DNA of 64,000 nt from Phycisphaerales bacterium UBA2421 (lineage in GTDB: Bacteria; Planctomycetota; Phycisphaerae; Tepidisphaerales; Tepidisphaeraceae), in contig DDRH01000006.1 in the NCBI GenBank assembly GCA_002343075.1, positions 136,242 through 200,241 of the forward strand. Reading direction: 5' to 3'. The notes below the pieces were generated by a model. The model saw nothing but the letters and a program-made list of their open reading frames with translations. It ran no database searches and had not been told where the DNA came from. Each line of letters begins with the position of its first letter. Positions within the stretch are counted from its first letter, which is position 1. The position numbers and the translations under genes are program-made. Positions 1 through 8,557 of the stretch are shown one piece after another.

Positions 1-751
1 GCACGTCGCGGCGCTCGAGATCGCCGAAGCTGCTCAACTGCCCGCCGCTCTCGCCGTGGGCGCGAAAATCGATCGCCAGCACATTAAAGCCCCCCGGCAC
101 AAGCTTCCTGCATAGCACGAGTTGATTGGACTTATTAGAACCCAGCCCGTGCGCAATGATGACAGTCTGGCCCGACGACAATCGCCGAGGGCCGTCTTGC
201 GCGGGGATCCACCATCCGCTGAGCCGGGTACCGTCGGTGGCTTCAAACTGCACCGGCTCAAATGCAAAGCCCAACTGCGAACGCGGATCGTCATTCAGCA
301 GCACCTTCGGCCGATAGGTCACCACTGCCGACATGACAAAAGGTAACCCGAAACCGAACAACACCAGGACCCGCAGCCCGTTTCCGAGCGCCGCGGTGCG
401 TTTTCGGACGATTTTCACCCTCGACCCATCCGCCGCCACCTGTCGCGACACGCTCACGCGCCACACGATCGCGCGCAAGAGCGAGTCAAACCCTTTGAGC
501 AAAATCATCATCGCCGTGGCAAAGTAAGCAGCGAGCACCGCCTGCGGAATGGAAACCCGCCCCTTCACCGCCACCGCATATACCACAGACAGCGCCACGC
601 CAATCGCCGCGCCGGTGGCAAATGTCCCCGCGGTCGCCAGCCGAGGCTGGGGGTCGGCACCCGCGCGCAGCGACCTGAGCACCGCATACACCGGTGCCAC
701 CATATACAAAGCCACTAACGCATAATGTAGAGTAATGTATACTAAACTCAT
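1..751 (-). CDS. Alpha/beta hydrolase with N-terminal membrane segments (3' end outside window)
   Basis: Reading the minus strand from an ATG at 751 gives about 250 residues that run off the left edge. Two or three hydrophobic segments lie in roughly residues 1-75, with another near 105-125. They are followed by a typical serine-hydrolase start: a strand ending in IIAHGLGSNK (HG oxyanion-hole motif) and then DFRAHGESGG. The nucleophile elbow and catalytic His would lie beyond position 1, so activity cannot be judged. Known for the family: membrane-tethered alpha/beta hydrolases of this layout are esterase/lipase-like with varied substrates. Inferred: an inner-membrane protein with its hydrolase domain following the last membrane helix. 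No substrate is suggested by the neighbours. Confidence 0.8.
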   Translation of the reverse strand, partial: MSLVYITLHYALVALYMVAPVYAVLRSLRAGADPQPRLATAGTFATGAAIGVALSVVYAVAVKGRVSIPQAVLAAYFATAMMILLKGFDSLLRAIVWRVSVSRQVAADGSRVKIVRKRTAALGNGLRVLVLFGFGLPFVMSAVVTYRPKVLLNDDPRSQLGFAFEPVQFEATDGTRLSGWWIPAQDGPRRLSSGQTVIIAHGLGSNKSNQLVLCRKLVPGGFNVLAIDFRAHGESGGQLSSFGDLERRDV

Positions 752-1001
752 CGCGCCTGCTTCGCATTAAAGCTTAACCGAAGCACCCGTCGGCGGCACC
801 GGCGCGGCAACTTTGGCGCAGGCAAGCTTGCCACATTGACCCCCTGGCAAAATCGCCGTAAACACCTGCCAAGAAAGCACTTGCGCGACATTCGAGCCGC
901 ACCTCTCCCGGCGATTATCGGACGATTATCAAGATTCCCCCGCCGATCGACCGATGCAACCCGATAGTTCGCCGACGACACCCGGCAGATTGGATTGCAT
1001 T

Positions 1002-1604
1002 ATGCCCCTGGTCATCGACCACCAACCCGTCAGCATCGACCAGCCCGGATCGCGCACCGTCGGCGAGGTGCTCGCCCGGCTGCAAAAGCAAAACCGGCTC
1101 GTCGTGCATGTCCTCATCGACGGCGAAGAGCCCGATCTCGAGCAGCCCAGCGTGTGGCGCGCCGCCTCCACGCATAGTCACACCGTCTTCGTCGAAACCA
1201 CCGACCCCTCCGCCATGGCGCGCGATGTGCTCGATGAAGTCGAACACCAGATCGCGACCGCAGAATCGCTCGGCTGCGAGGCCGCGAGCCTCTTACAGGC
1301 CGGCCAGCAGACCAAAGCCATGGAAAACCTCTCGGCGTGCTTCAAGCGTTGGACGCATGTACAGGAAGCGATCCTCAAAACCAGCCAGTTGCTCCGCCTC
1401 GACCTCAGCCGCGTCAACCTCCCCACGGGCGATTCGCTCACAAAATTCTTCAACAGCTTCAGCGACCAGCTCCGATCGCTGCGAACCGCACTGGAATCGC
1501 GCGACTATGTGTCCCTCACCGATGTGCTGCAATATGAGCTTCCCGAATCAGCCACCCACTGGCGCGCCGCGGTCGTCGCGGTGAAGAAATCCGTGGAAGC
1601 ATAA
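1002..1604 (+). CDS. Hypothetical protein, 200 aa
   Basis: I do not recognise a family. I chose the ATG at 1002 (protein begins MPLVIDHQPV) over the in-frame ATG at 954, because the 16 extra residues are low-complexity and the conserved-looking strand pattern begins at MPLVIDHQ. The first 80 residues look like a small alpha/beta fold (GSRTVGEVLARL, RLVVHVLIDG). The remainder is mostly helical with a likely coiled-coil character. No signal peptide or membrane segment is visible. It is transcribed away from the hydrolase at 1-751 and converges on the PEP-CTERM gene. The regular GC-rich third positions support real coding. Function unknown. Confidence 0.6.
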   Translation: MPLVIDHQPVSIDQPGSRTVGEVLARLQKQNRLVVHVLIDGEEPDLEQPSVWRAASTHSHTVFVETTDPSAMARDVLDEVEHQIATAESLGCEAASLLQAGQQTKAMENLSACFKRWTHVQEAILKTSQLLRLDLSRVNLPTGDSLTKFFNSFSDQLRSLRTALESRDYVSLTDVLQYELPESATHWRAAVVAVKKSVEA

Positions 1605-1684
1605 GGAATACCCGGCAGGGTGATACATTCTCGGCCTTCCAGGGCCAGCCGCGCAGCCGCAACGCCTGCCGCGCCAACGTCACA

Positions 1685-1715
1685 GCACTACAACGCCCAG
1701 AAGGCGATGTAGTGC
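1685..1715. terminator. Hairpin between convergent genes, likely bidirectional terminator
   Basis: The arms GCACTACA-A-CGCC and GGCG-A-TGTAGTGC pair over 12 bp with one A/A mismatch and a 5-nt loop (CAGAA). The hairpin sits in the 124-bp gap between the ends of the 1002-1604 and 1729-3678 genes. There is no U-tract on either side, so intrinsic termination is inferred from position and stem strength only. Confidence 0.5.
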
Positions 1716-1728
1716 CACCCGATAACAT

Positions 1729-3678
1729 TCACGCCCGGCGGCGACGCATGATCAGAATACCCGCCGCGGTCGCCACGAGCATCGTCCCCGGCTCCGGAAC
1801 CGCGTGGAATGTCACCGCGATATCGTTCCCGCCGCTTGCCGTGCCGTTGAATGCCGCGCCGGTGTAGCTGTAGAAAATCGTGTAGCGCAGCAGCCCATCC
1901 ACCACTTCCGTTGCGTCGGGCGCGCCGTCAAACTGGCTGCCCGACGTCACAACACCCCCGCCGGTGTTGTTGACGATCAGAAACGTCTTACCCGCGGGCG
2001 CTGTTCCAAAAGTCGCGACAAAGCCCGGCGTGAACACAAACTCGATCGCCGGAAAATTCGTCCCGTCGCCCAGCGTCACATCGCCGGTGGTCACCACGGT
2101 CAGATCGGCATTTTCCGTACCCGTGGCCGCGTTCACATCCATCACCTATGTCGCGCTCGGTTCAAGGTTGAGCGAGCCAACCGTGATCGTATCAATGCTG
2201 TTCCCCGGCGAAAGCGTCCCGCCGGATTGAATCGTGACCGCGGAAGTAGTCACCCCGCTCCCGCCAAGCGTCGCCCCGGTGCCGACAGTATAAGCCCCCC
2301 CGCCTGTGTGCGTGCCATTCAACCGCAGTGTGCCCGCGGCGACGGTGGTGGTGCCGGTGTAGTCGTTCGCGCCCGACAAAGTGAGCACGCCCGTTCCCGA
2401 CTTGGTGAAACTGCCACCCGCCCCGCTCATGGCACCGGAAAACGTGGTGCTGCTGTCGTCACCGCCGGCATCGAGCGATTTTCCCCCAAGCAACACGTTG
2501 CCCGCGCCGGCAATTGAGCCGATGGTCTGAGAACTGGCGATGGCTGAGATATCAAACGTCGCCGGCGCGGCGACGGTGACGGCGGTGGCGCTGGGCAACG
2601 CGCCGGTTGACGAAATCGATAACGTGCCCGCGGTGACGGTGGTGGTGCCGGTGTAGGTGTTGGCGCCGGAGAGAATCAGGTTTCCCGCGCCAAGCTTTCG
2701 AATGTTTACCCCGGAAGTCGTCCCGATTTTGCTGCTGATCGTTGCGGTTGTAGCCGAGCCCACGACGTCGATATTCCCTGTTCCGTCAAAGAAAAGCGTG
2801 TCGCTTCCGGCAATCTGGTATCCGGTTGTCGTAAAAACCAGTCCGCCGGTCGTGCGATCACCGGGAAGCGTGACCACACCCGCCGTGCCCCCGAAGATAA
2901 CGTTATCGCGCCTGTTGGTTGATTCGTTATACGCGTAGTAATCACCCGCGGTGCCCGAACCGCCCGCTTTTGACGTAAAAAAGGTGGATGAGACGTTCCA
3001 TATGCCGGTCCCGCCGGTGAGTGCGGTAGTCCCGTTAACATCCCAAACCACAGAAATGCCACCGCGCTTATACACGCCGATTCGCTCATCAGTAGTCACC
3101 GCAGCACCGTCGACAGCGGCATTGGAAAAGCCGTCCCAACTAGCGGAACTGAAGTCGGTATTAACTCCCGTTGTCACCGAGGTCTTGCGGGACCATGACT
3201 GATCTGTGCCGGGACTGCCGGTTGTACTGGTAGCCGTCATGCCAAAGGCGTCTACGACGTTTGCGAACGCATATGGCGTACCGGTATAGATCACAACCGA
3301 GTCATCCCCATTGAAATTGACTGTCCCGTTTGCAATGTTGGCTCGCGATGCGGCAAATGGCAACGCTGATGAGCTATTCGCCAGCGTTAACACGCCCCCC
3401 GCGGAAATAGTTGCAGATATAGAAAATGATCCATTGGCGGTCGTACTCGTCTTCCACCCAATATTGGCAGGAGAGTTATTCCAGATGCCATAACGGAATC
3501 CTCCGGCGCCGAGATCAACCGCACTCTCCCCCGAGTTATAGATCTCGATCCACTTGTTGTTGCTGGCCCCCTCGTAGTACTGCGAAATATAGATATCCGC
3601 CTGAGAAGATTGCAACGTGAGTGATCCAGCGGCGAAAATCATCGATCCCGCCACAAACTTTGATCTGCGCATTTTCAT
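1729..3678 (-). pseudogene. Autotransporter-like PEP-CTERM surface protein, interrupted by in-frame amber codon
   Basis: Start chosen at the ATG at 3678 (MKMRRSK), which has AGGAG about 7 nt upstream. A signal peptide covers about residues 1-30. It is followed by a lamin-tail-like segment (ISQYYEG, WIEIYNSG), then beta-helical autotransporter-associated repeats (GAGNLILSGANTYTGTTTV, TGVLTLSGANDYTGTTTV). After SLNLEPSAT the frame hits TAG at 2148-2146 and then continues without a shift for 138 codons to a perfect PEP-CTERM tail (VPEPGTMLVATAAGILIMRRRR). The residue replaced would fit Tyr (TAT/TAC to TAG). Known: PEP-CTERM tails direct exosortase sorting to the cell surface or matrix. Inferred: either a recent nonsense mutation or a sequencing error. 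Without readthrough the passenger would be secreted unsorted. Confidence 0.8.
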
Positions 3679-4063
3679 CCCACAACTCCTATCCCTATCA
3701 GCCCAAGACATGCGCCAAGAGTAGTTACTGAGCGCTGCCCCTTCTCGCGTGCGGCTAAGTGAGTCAGCCCACGCGCTTGGCCACCACACGGGCAGTAGAC
3801 TCGGGGTGCGGGGTGTTTACAAGACTCATTTCGCATGTTTTGTGTTAGTTTTTCAACAGCACCCCACCCGCCCCGGCGGGCGCTGGGCCGCCCGGCGACG
3901 CCGCGGCGGGCCGATCTATTCGCGTAGCACCTGCGGATTCTGCTTGACATTTCACCGCCGACTGTTAGCATTTTGTTTATTATAACATTTACCGATCCTT
4001 TCGCCCTTGATCGTGGAGAGCAAACAACGGCCCCAAAATGCCCTGCAACTTCCCCCATATCTT

Positions 4064-4122
4064 CCCCGATTGCGTCTTCGTGCCCCCCGATTGCCGCTTC
4101 GTGCCCTCGGTGAACTTCGTGG
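4064..4122. repeat. 21-bp tandem repeat containing CTTCGTGC/CACGAAG cores
   Basis: Two adjacent units (4064-4083 and 4085-4104) share the form CCCCGATTG-yy-CTTCGTGC and differ at 2 of 20 positions, with a period of 21 bp. A third, degenerate unit ends in CTTCGTGG near 4122. On the minus strand the cores read CACGAAG, resembling short dispersed CACGAAG-type intergenic repeats that recur in many environmental genomes. That resemblance is from memory and not tested. Confidence 0.6.
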
Positions 4123-4200
4123 TAAATCATTCTTCGCCACGCCGGACAGGCGCTGAACGGCCAGACCTGTGTATAAGGCCGACAGGGGACGAGACGCGCC

Positions 4201-4309
4201 GATCGGGGACCGATTTGGGGCCGATTGGGACCAATTGGGGCGCATTCGGGACCCGATTGGGCCTCTTTTGGTACCGATTGGGACCCGGTTTGGACCCGGT
4301 TTTTTGCAC
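4201..4309. repeat. Degenerate ~11-bp phased repeat, unit GATTGGGACC
   Basis: Units begin near 4201, 4212, 4223, 4233, 4243, 4255, (4266), 4276, 4287 and 4298, each a variant of GATTGGG(G)ACC or GGTTTGGACCC. The mean spacing is about 10.8 bp, close to one turn of B-DNA. It lies over 500 bp upstream of the PEP-CTERM start and just beyond the 3' end of the 4428-5636 gene. No spacer/repeat alternation is present, so it is not a CRISPR array. Function unknown. Confidence 0.7.
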
Positions 4310-4427
4310 CAAACGGGAGTCGATCGATTGCGGTAAACATACAACTGTAAAGGACTTATGGATTTTACAGAGCGATTAAAACGCGTGTCGAACTTCTTTC
4401 TTCCCGGGTCCCACCCTCCCGCTGACC

Positions 4428-5636
4428 CTAGCGCTGCTGACGAAACTGCTCGACCGTGAGCGCCAGTGCCTCAGCGGCGGCGCGCTGGATGCGCGGGTCG
4501 GGGTCGGATTGGAGTTGGTTCAGAATCCGGCTGGCGGCGCGCTGGTCGCCGAGCGTGCCCGTCGGGCCGACCCCGAACCGCGCGCGCCCCAGCGCCAGCA
4601 CCGACTCGACCCGCCACACCGGATCGACAACCGCAGCCGAGTTGTCGTGGGTAACTCGATCTCCGGACGATCCGACGTCGCCGGGGGTGCCGGACGGGGT
4701 GCCGGGCGACGGGGCACTCGTCGGGGTTGTCGGGATTGTCGCGCCCGTCGGGGTTGATGCGCCCGGCGGGCTTGTCGCCCATCGGCGCACGTTGCCGAGG
4801 TTGCGACTGATTGTCGGGCCGTCGAGCGTACGGATTCGGCCGGCTATCGGTAGCACGACCGTCTTGGTGAGCGCCAGCCGTTCGGCATCGAACGCCTCGA
4901 CCGCGGCGAGGGCTGGCAAAGCGATAGCCATCGCTGCCGATGATACTTCGCCATTCGACGAAATGTCGCGCGGGGGTGAATTGGAGGTGTTGTCTGAGAC
5001 GATCGCCGGGTTTTGTCGCAAGAACAGCTTCATCGTTGCGGCCGACTCGGCGAGCAGTTGCAGGCCGGCATTTAGCTCGGCGGAGGTGATGCGTTCTTCA
5101 AAGAGCCGTTCGCCCAGCACAAACCCCGCGCGCAGTTGCGACAGCCCGGCGGCGGGGTTGACTCGGCGCACGATCATCGCGCCGCGCAACGAGGCTTTGC
5201 CCAGGCGTTCGACGTCGGTGAGTTCCGGCGTTTCTGAACGATAGTGAATCAGTGCCTCAGGCCGATGCTGAAAAATCGAACCGCCAGCCAGGCCCGTCGC
5301 CCGGATCAGCAGTTGCCCGGCCTCGGCGACGGGTTCGGGTGTATCGGAATGGTCGGCACGGTTGAATGCGTCGAACGCGGCGCGGTTTTGGGCCACGAGT
5401 TGCAGCGCCTGCCCATAAAGCGCAGTCGCCTCGGCTTCGCGACCTGCAACACGCGGCGCAATCGAAGAGACATCGGGCAGCCGAAGCGGCGCGGCGTTGC
5501 GTGCATCAAGCCCAAACGCGTCCGGCGGCGTCGGCCGGGCGGTGCGATCGATGTACGAAACCGACGCCACGACCGCCACCACAAGGAGAATACTCAGCGC
5601 CCAGCCGAGCGCATTGCCAAACATGAGGAGAATCAT
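4428..5636 (-). CDS. Hypothetical membrane-anchored protein with HEAT-like C-terminus, 402 aa
   Basis: One hydrophobic segment (about residues 5-26, ALGWALSILLVVAVVASV) makes this a single-pass or signal-anchored protein. The middle is helical and Ala-rich with no recognised domain. A Pro/Thr/Gly-rich linker covers about residues 290-325. The last 60 residues (e.g. DPDPRIQRAAAEALAL) resemble a HEAT-type helical repeat. Two close starts are possible (5636, or the ATG four codons later at 5624), and neither has a clear ribosome binding site. It is divergent from the sugar dehydrogenase at 5825. I cannot assign a function. Confidence 0.65.
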   Translation of the reverse strand: MILLMFGNALGWALSILLVVAVVASVSYIDRTARPTPPDAFGLDARNAAPLRLPDVSSIAPRVAGREAEATALYGQALQLVAQNRAAFDAFNRADHSDTPEPVAEAGQLLIRATGLAGGSIFQHRPEALIHYRSETPELTDVERLGKASLRGAMIVRRVNPAAGLSQLRAGFVLGERLFEERITSAELNAGLQLLAESAATMKLFLRQNPAIVSDNTSNSPPRDISSNGEVSSAAMAIALPALAAVEAFDAERLALTKTVVLPIAGRIRTLDGPTISRNLGNVRRWATSPPGASTPTGATIPTTPTSAPSPGTPSGTPGDVGSSGDRVTHDNSAAVVDPVWRVESVLALGRARFGVGPTGTLGDQRAASRILNQLQSDPDPRIQRAAAEALALTVEQFRQQR

Positions 5637-5824
5637 CGCGTGATGAGCAATGAAATCAATCGAAAGGCACGGCCGGCTTCACCTGACACGACTTCTCGGC
5701 AGAAGATGAGACCAGTGCCAGAGCCTTCGCAGCAGTGGCGAGGTTCACGAGAGTGAGGGTGCACCGCTACAGCATGCAAACAACATTCGGTAATGAAACG
5801 CGCTGTGGATGCTACAATATCGTT

Positions 5825-7204
5825 ATGAAGACCTGCCTTTTCATTCTCGCGTCACTCGCACTCACAACGGCTGTCGCGGCACAGTCGGTCGTCGACCCGA
5901 ACCTCGCCGTGCAGACATGGACCAGCGGCCTCGACAATCCGACGGGTTTCGCGTTTCTCAACACCCGCGGCGACATGATGGTGATCGAGAAAAACACCGG
6001 CAAGGTGCAGTTGGTGCGCGACAGAAAAGTCCGCCGCACGCTGCTCGACTTGCCGGTGTCGAATGACAGCGAGCGCGGGTTGCTGGGCATTGCAACGCTG
6101 GGCAGCCCGGCGTCGGGTGGGTTTGTGTATCTCTATCACACCGCCGCCGCCGTCGATGGGGGCGCGCCGATCAGCAACAAGATCAGCCGATATCGCTACG
6201 ACGGCGAGCAGCTTGTGTTCGATCGGAAGATTATCGACCTGCCCGCGCTCACCGGCCCCAACCACAACGGCGGGAAGATCTTGTTCGACGCGCGCAGCCA
6301 GCTTTACGTCGCGACCGGCGATCTCAATCTGAACAACGCCACCGCCAACTACGGCGGGCGCGAAGTGCAACTAACCGGCGCCATCCTGCGCATGGACTCG
6401 ACCGGAAAGCCCTCGGCGGGAAACCCGTTTCGGGTTGATTCGTCGCGAAACAATCCGGCCAACTACATCTATGCCTACGGCGTGCGCAATACCTTCGGAA
6501 TCGCCATCGAACCGGTAACCGGAGACCTGTGGGACACCGAAAATGGCGCGCAGAGTTTTGACGAGATCAACCGCGTCTTCAAAGGTTTTAACAGCGGGTG
6601 GGAACGCATCATGGGCCCTGTCAGCCGCAACGGGGGAACCCTGCCCGAGTTGAACAGCCTCGGACCTGCGGCGCTGTATGACGATCCGAAGTTTTCGTGG
6701 CTCTCGCCGGTCGCCCCGACCGATTTGGAGTTTTTCCCGACGGCGCGCCTCGGATCGCAATACAAGAACGATCTTTTCGTCGGCACAACGCGCGGCGGAA
6801 AAATTCTGCGGTTTGACCTGACCGGATCGCGGAAGAGCCTGTCACTCGCCGGCGGGCTTGCCGATGGGGTGGCGGATAACAGCTCCGGCAATCGCTTCGC
6901 CGAGCAGGACGCGATTCTCTTCGGCAATGATTTCGGGTTGGTCAGCGACTTAACTGTCGGCCCCGGCGGGCTTTATGTCACTGATTTTCTCAACGGCCGG
7001 ATCTTCCGCATCACCACGGCGGCGCCGAGCACACAAATGCAGCCAATTGAAGCCGCAGGGCGAGGCTCGGTGCCAGAGCCGGGTAGCGTGATGATGATCG
7101 TCGGGGGCGCATTGCTCCTCGGCGGCGCGCGAGGCTACTCCCGCCGACGATTATCGCCGACGCCGGCGCGTCACGGGCATGCGGGCACCGAGTCGCATCG
7201 TTGA
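5825..7204 (+). CDS. PQQ-type glucose/sorbosone dehydrogenase-like protein with PEP-CTERM tail
   Basis: The 459-aa product starts at the ATG at 5825, directly followed by a signal peptide (MKTCLFILASLALTTAVAAQ). The body is a six-bladed propeller of the soluble glucose/sorbosone dehydrogenase family: SGLDNPTGFAF, ERGLLGIA, NHNGGKILFD, YAYGVRNTFGIA, WDTENGAQSFDEIN and NGGTLPELNS-type motifs are all in the usual order. From about residue 416 a PEP-CTERM tail follows (VPEPG, hydrophobic segment, then Arg-rich). Family role: oxidation of sugars with PQQ in the periplasm or at the surface. The substrate is not predictable. Odd feature: about 20 residues extend past the tail, and the last 54 bp overlap the 3' end of the helicase gene on the other strand. 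Confidence 0.85.
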   Translation: MKTCLFILASLALTTAVAAQSVVDPNLAVQTWTSGLDNPTGFAFLNTRGDMMVIEKNTGKVQLVRDRKVRRTLLDLPVSNDSERGLLGIATLGSPASGGFVYLYHTAAAVDGGAPISNKISRYRYDGEQLVFDRKIIDLPALTGPNHNGGKILFDARSQLYVATGDLNLNNATANYGGREVQLTGAILRMDSTGKPSAGNPFRVDSSRNNPANYIYAYGVRNTFGIAIEPVTGDLWDTENGAQSFDEINRVFKGFNSGWERIMGPVSRNGGTLPELNSLGPAALYDDPKFSWLSPVAPTDLEFFPTARLGSQYKNDLFVGTTRGGKILRFDLTGSRKSLSLAGGLADGVADNSSGNRFAEQDAILFGNDFGLVSDLTVGPGGLYVTDFLNGRIFRITTAAPSTQMQPIEAAGRGSVPEPGSVMMIVGGALLLGGARGYSRRRLSPTPARHGHAGTESHR

Positions 7205-8494
7205 TTTCTTCTCCTGCGCCACCGCCGCCGCCGATGGCTCGGTGCTCACAGGAATATGATCTTCCGGCCGCGGCTGGCGGTTGGGTTCGGGCGACGGCTC
7301 GAAGCCTTCCATTCGCGCCATCGGGATAACCATGTTAATCAGCGACTCGATCTTGGTGAGCAAATCTCCCTGATCCTTCGCTGCGAAGCTGATGGCTTTG
7401 CCGGTCGCGCCCATGCGGGCCGTGCGGCCGATGCGATGAACGTATACTTCCGGGTCTTCCGGCAGGTCGTAATTGATGATGTGACTGATGTCGGCAACAT
7501 CGATCCCCCGGCTGGCCAGATCGGTGGCGACGAGCACATCAAACTTGCCGGTGCGAAAATTCTTCATCACCTTGTCGCGCTTGTTCTGGGCAAGGTTACC
7601 ATGAATCTCCCGGCACGCGATTCCGTCGTGAGTGAGATGCTTTGCGAGCTTGTCGGCACCATGCTTAGTGCGACAGAAAACGATCGCGAGTTCCGGCTGC
7701 TCCTGCTTCAAGATAAGCCGCAGCAACCGATACTTATCCCACGGCTGCACCATGTACCACGACTGATCGACCTTCTCGACGGTGGGCTTATCATCGGCAC
7801 CGGGGGCGACGAGTTTCTCCACCGGCTCATGCATGTACTTACGCGCAAGCCGTTCGATCTCTTCGGTAAACGTAGCGGAGACAAAAATCGTCTGATGCGA
7901 GCGGGCCGCATGCTCGTCTCCGTTCTCTTCCCGTCGCTCGCTCATGCCGCGCAGCCGCGAGAGAATGTTGCGGATGTCTTCGCGAAAGCCGATGTCGAGC
8001 ATGCGATCGACTTCATCGAGAACGATAAACCGGATGTTCGCAAGCGAGAGGAGCCTGCGGTCGAGCAGGTCCATCACCCGGCCGGGGGTTCCCACGATGA
8101 TCTCAGGATGCGCCTTGAGCGTACGAACCTGCGCCGCGATCTTCTCCCCGCCGTAGACCGCCATCGAGCGAATGGGCGTGTGCTGGCCGATGCGTTTGAT
8201 CTCTTCATGCACCTGCACAGCAAGCTCGCGCGTGGGCACGAGAATCAGCGCCTGCGTCCCCACGCCTCGATCAGCCATCTGCAGAAGCGGAATGCCAAAC
8301 GCCGCGGTCTTGCCTGTGCCGGTGCGCGCCTGCCCAAGAAGATCAACGCCGGTCAGCGCCTTGGGAATCAGCAACGACTGAATCTCGGATGGCTCTGTAA
8401 ACTTCAAATCGGCCAGCGCGCGCAAGATCGAATTGCGAACGCCAAGGGCTTGAAATTTCTCCGGTATTGGTGCGTGCTCGGTTTTGTCGCTCAT
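7151..8494 (-). CDS. DEAD-box-family ATP-dependent RNA helicase
   Basis: At 447 aa it is a compact cytoplasmic helicase. The motifs appear in order: Q-motif region (EPSEIQ, about residues 35-40), Walker A ARTGTGKT (56-63), PTREL (87-91), TPGR (136-139), motif II DEVD (160-163, where DEAD is usual), SAT, then the second RecA domain with ATDLASRGIDV and HRIGRTAR. The C-terminus is a short basic tail ending in five Arg. Family role: RNA unwinding in ribosome assembly, mRNA decay or cold adaptation. Which of these applies cannot be told from sequence. It overlaps the sugar dehydrogenase tail-to-tail. Confidence 0.93.
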   Translation of the reverse strand: MSDKTEHAPIPEKFQALGVRNSILRALADLKFTEPSEIQSLLIPKALTGVDLLGQARTGTGKTAAFGIPLLQMADRGVGTQALILVPTRELAVQVHEEIKRIGQHTPIRSMAVYGGEKIAAQVRTLKAHPEIIVGTPGRVMDLLDRRLLSLANIRFIVLDEVDRMLDIGFREDIRNILSRLRGMSERREENGDEHAARSHQTIFVSATFTEEIERLARKYMHEPVEKLVAPGADDKPTVEKVDQSWYMVQPWDKYRLLRLILKQEQPELAIVFCRTKHGADKLAKHLTHDGIACREIHGNLAQNKRDKVMKNFRTGKFDVLVATDLASRGIDVADISHIINYDLPEDPEVYVHRIGRTARMGATGKAISFAAKDQGDLLTKIESLINMVIPMARMEGFEPSPEPNRQPRPEDHIPVSTEPSAAAVAQEKKSTMRLGARMPVTRRRRR

Positions 8495-8557
8495 GGGTGC
8501 AAAGCAATGTTACGCGAAAGCACGCGAATGCTCAAAACTGCCAATTTGGGCCTGAAA

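Larger units (their letters stand above)
3679..4427. other. 750-bp non-coding region with two kinds of short repeat
   Basis: No credible gene lies here. The open frames on both strands have repeat-driven composition and no ribosome binding sites. The part next to 3678 would carry the promoter of the PEP-CTERM gene. An AT-rich patch (about 3968-3990) contains TATAAT on the minus strand at 3984-3979 but lacks a good -35. A plus-strand TTGACA at about 3946 has a TAGCAT-like -10, pointing into the repeats. Both are weak. The repeats at 4064-4122 and 4201-4309 are listed separately. Confidence 0.6.

Noticed and set aside
1804..2517. 237-aa plus-strand frame opposite the PEP-CTERM gene
   Set aside because: Antisense shadow spanning both halves of the interrupted gene; no ribosome site or motif.
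4201..4309. CRISPR array
   Set aside because: Units are about 11 bp, degenerate and contiguous; there are no unique spacers and no cas genes.
3675..4340. 221-aa minus-strand open frame overlapping the PEP-CTERM start
   Set aside because: Composition follows the short repeats, no ribosome site, and it overlaps the signal peptide of the real gene in another frame.
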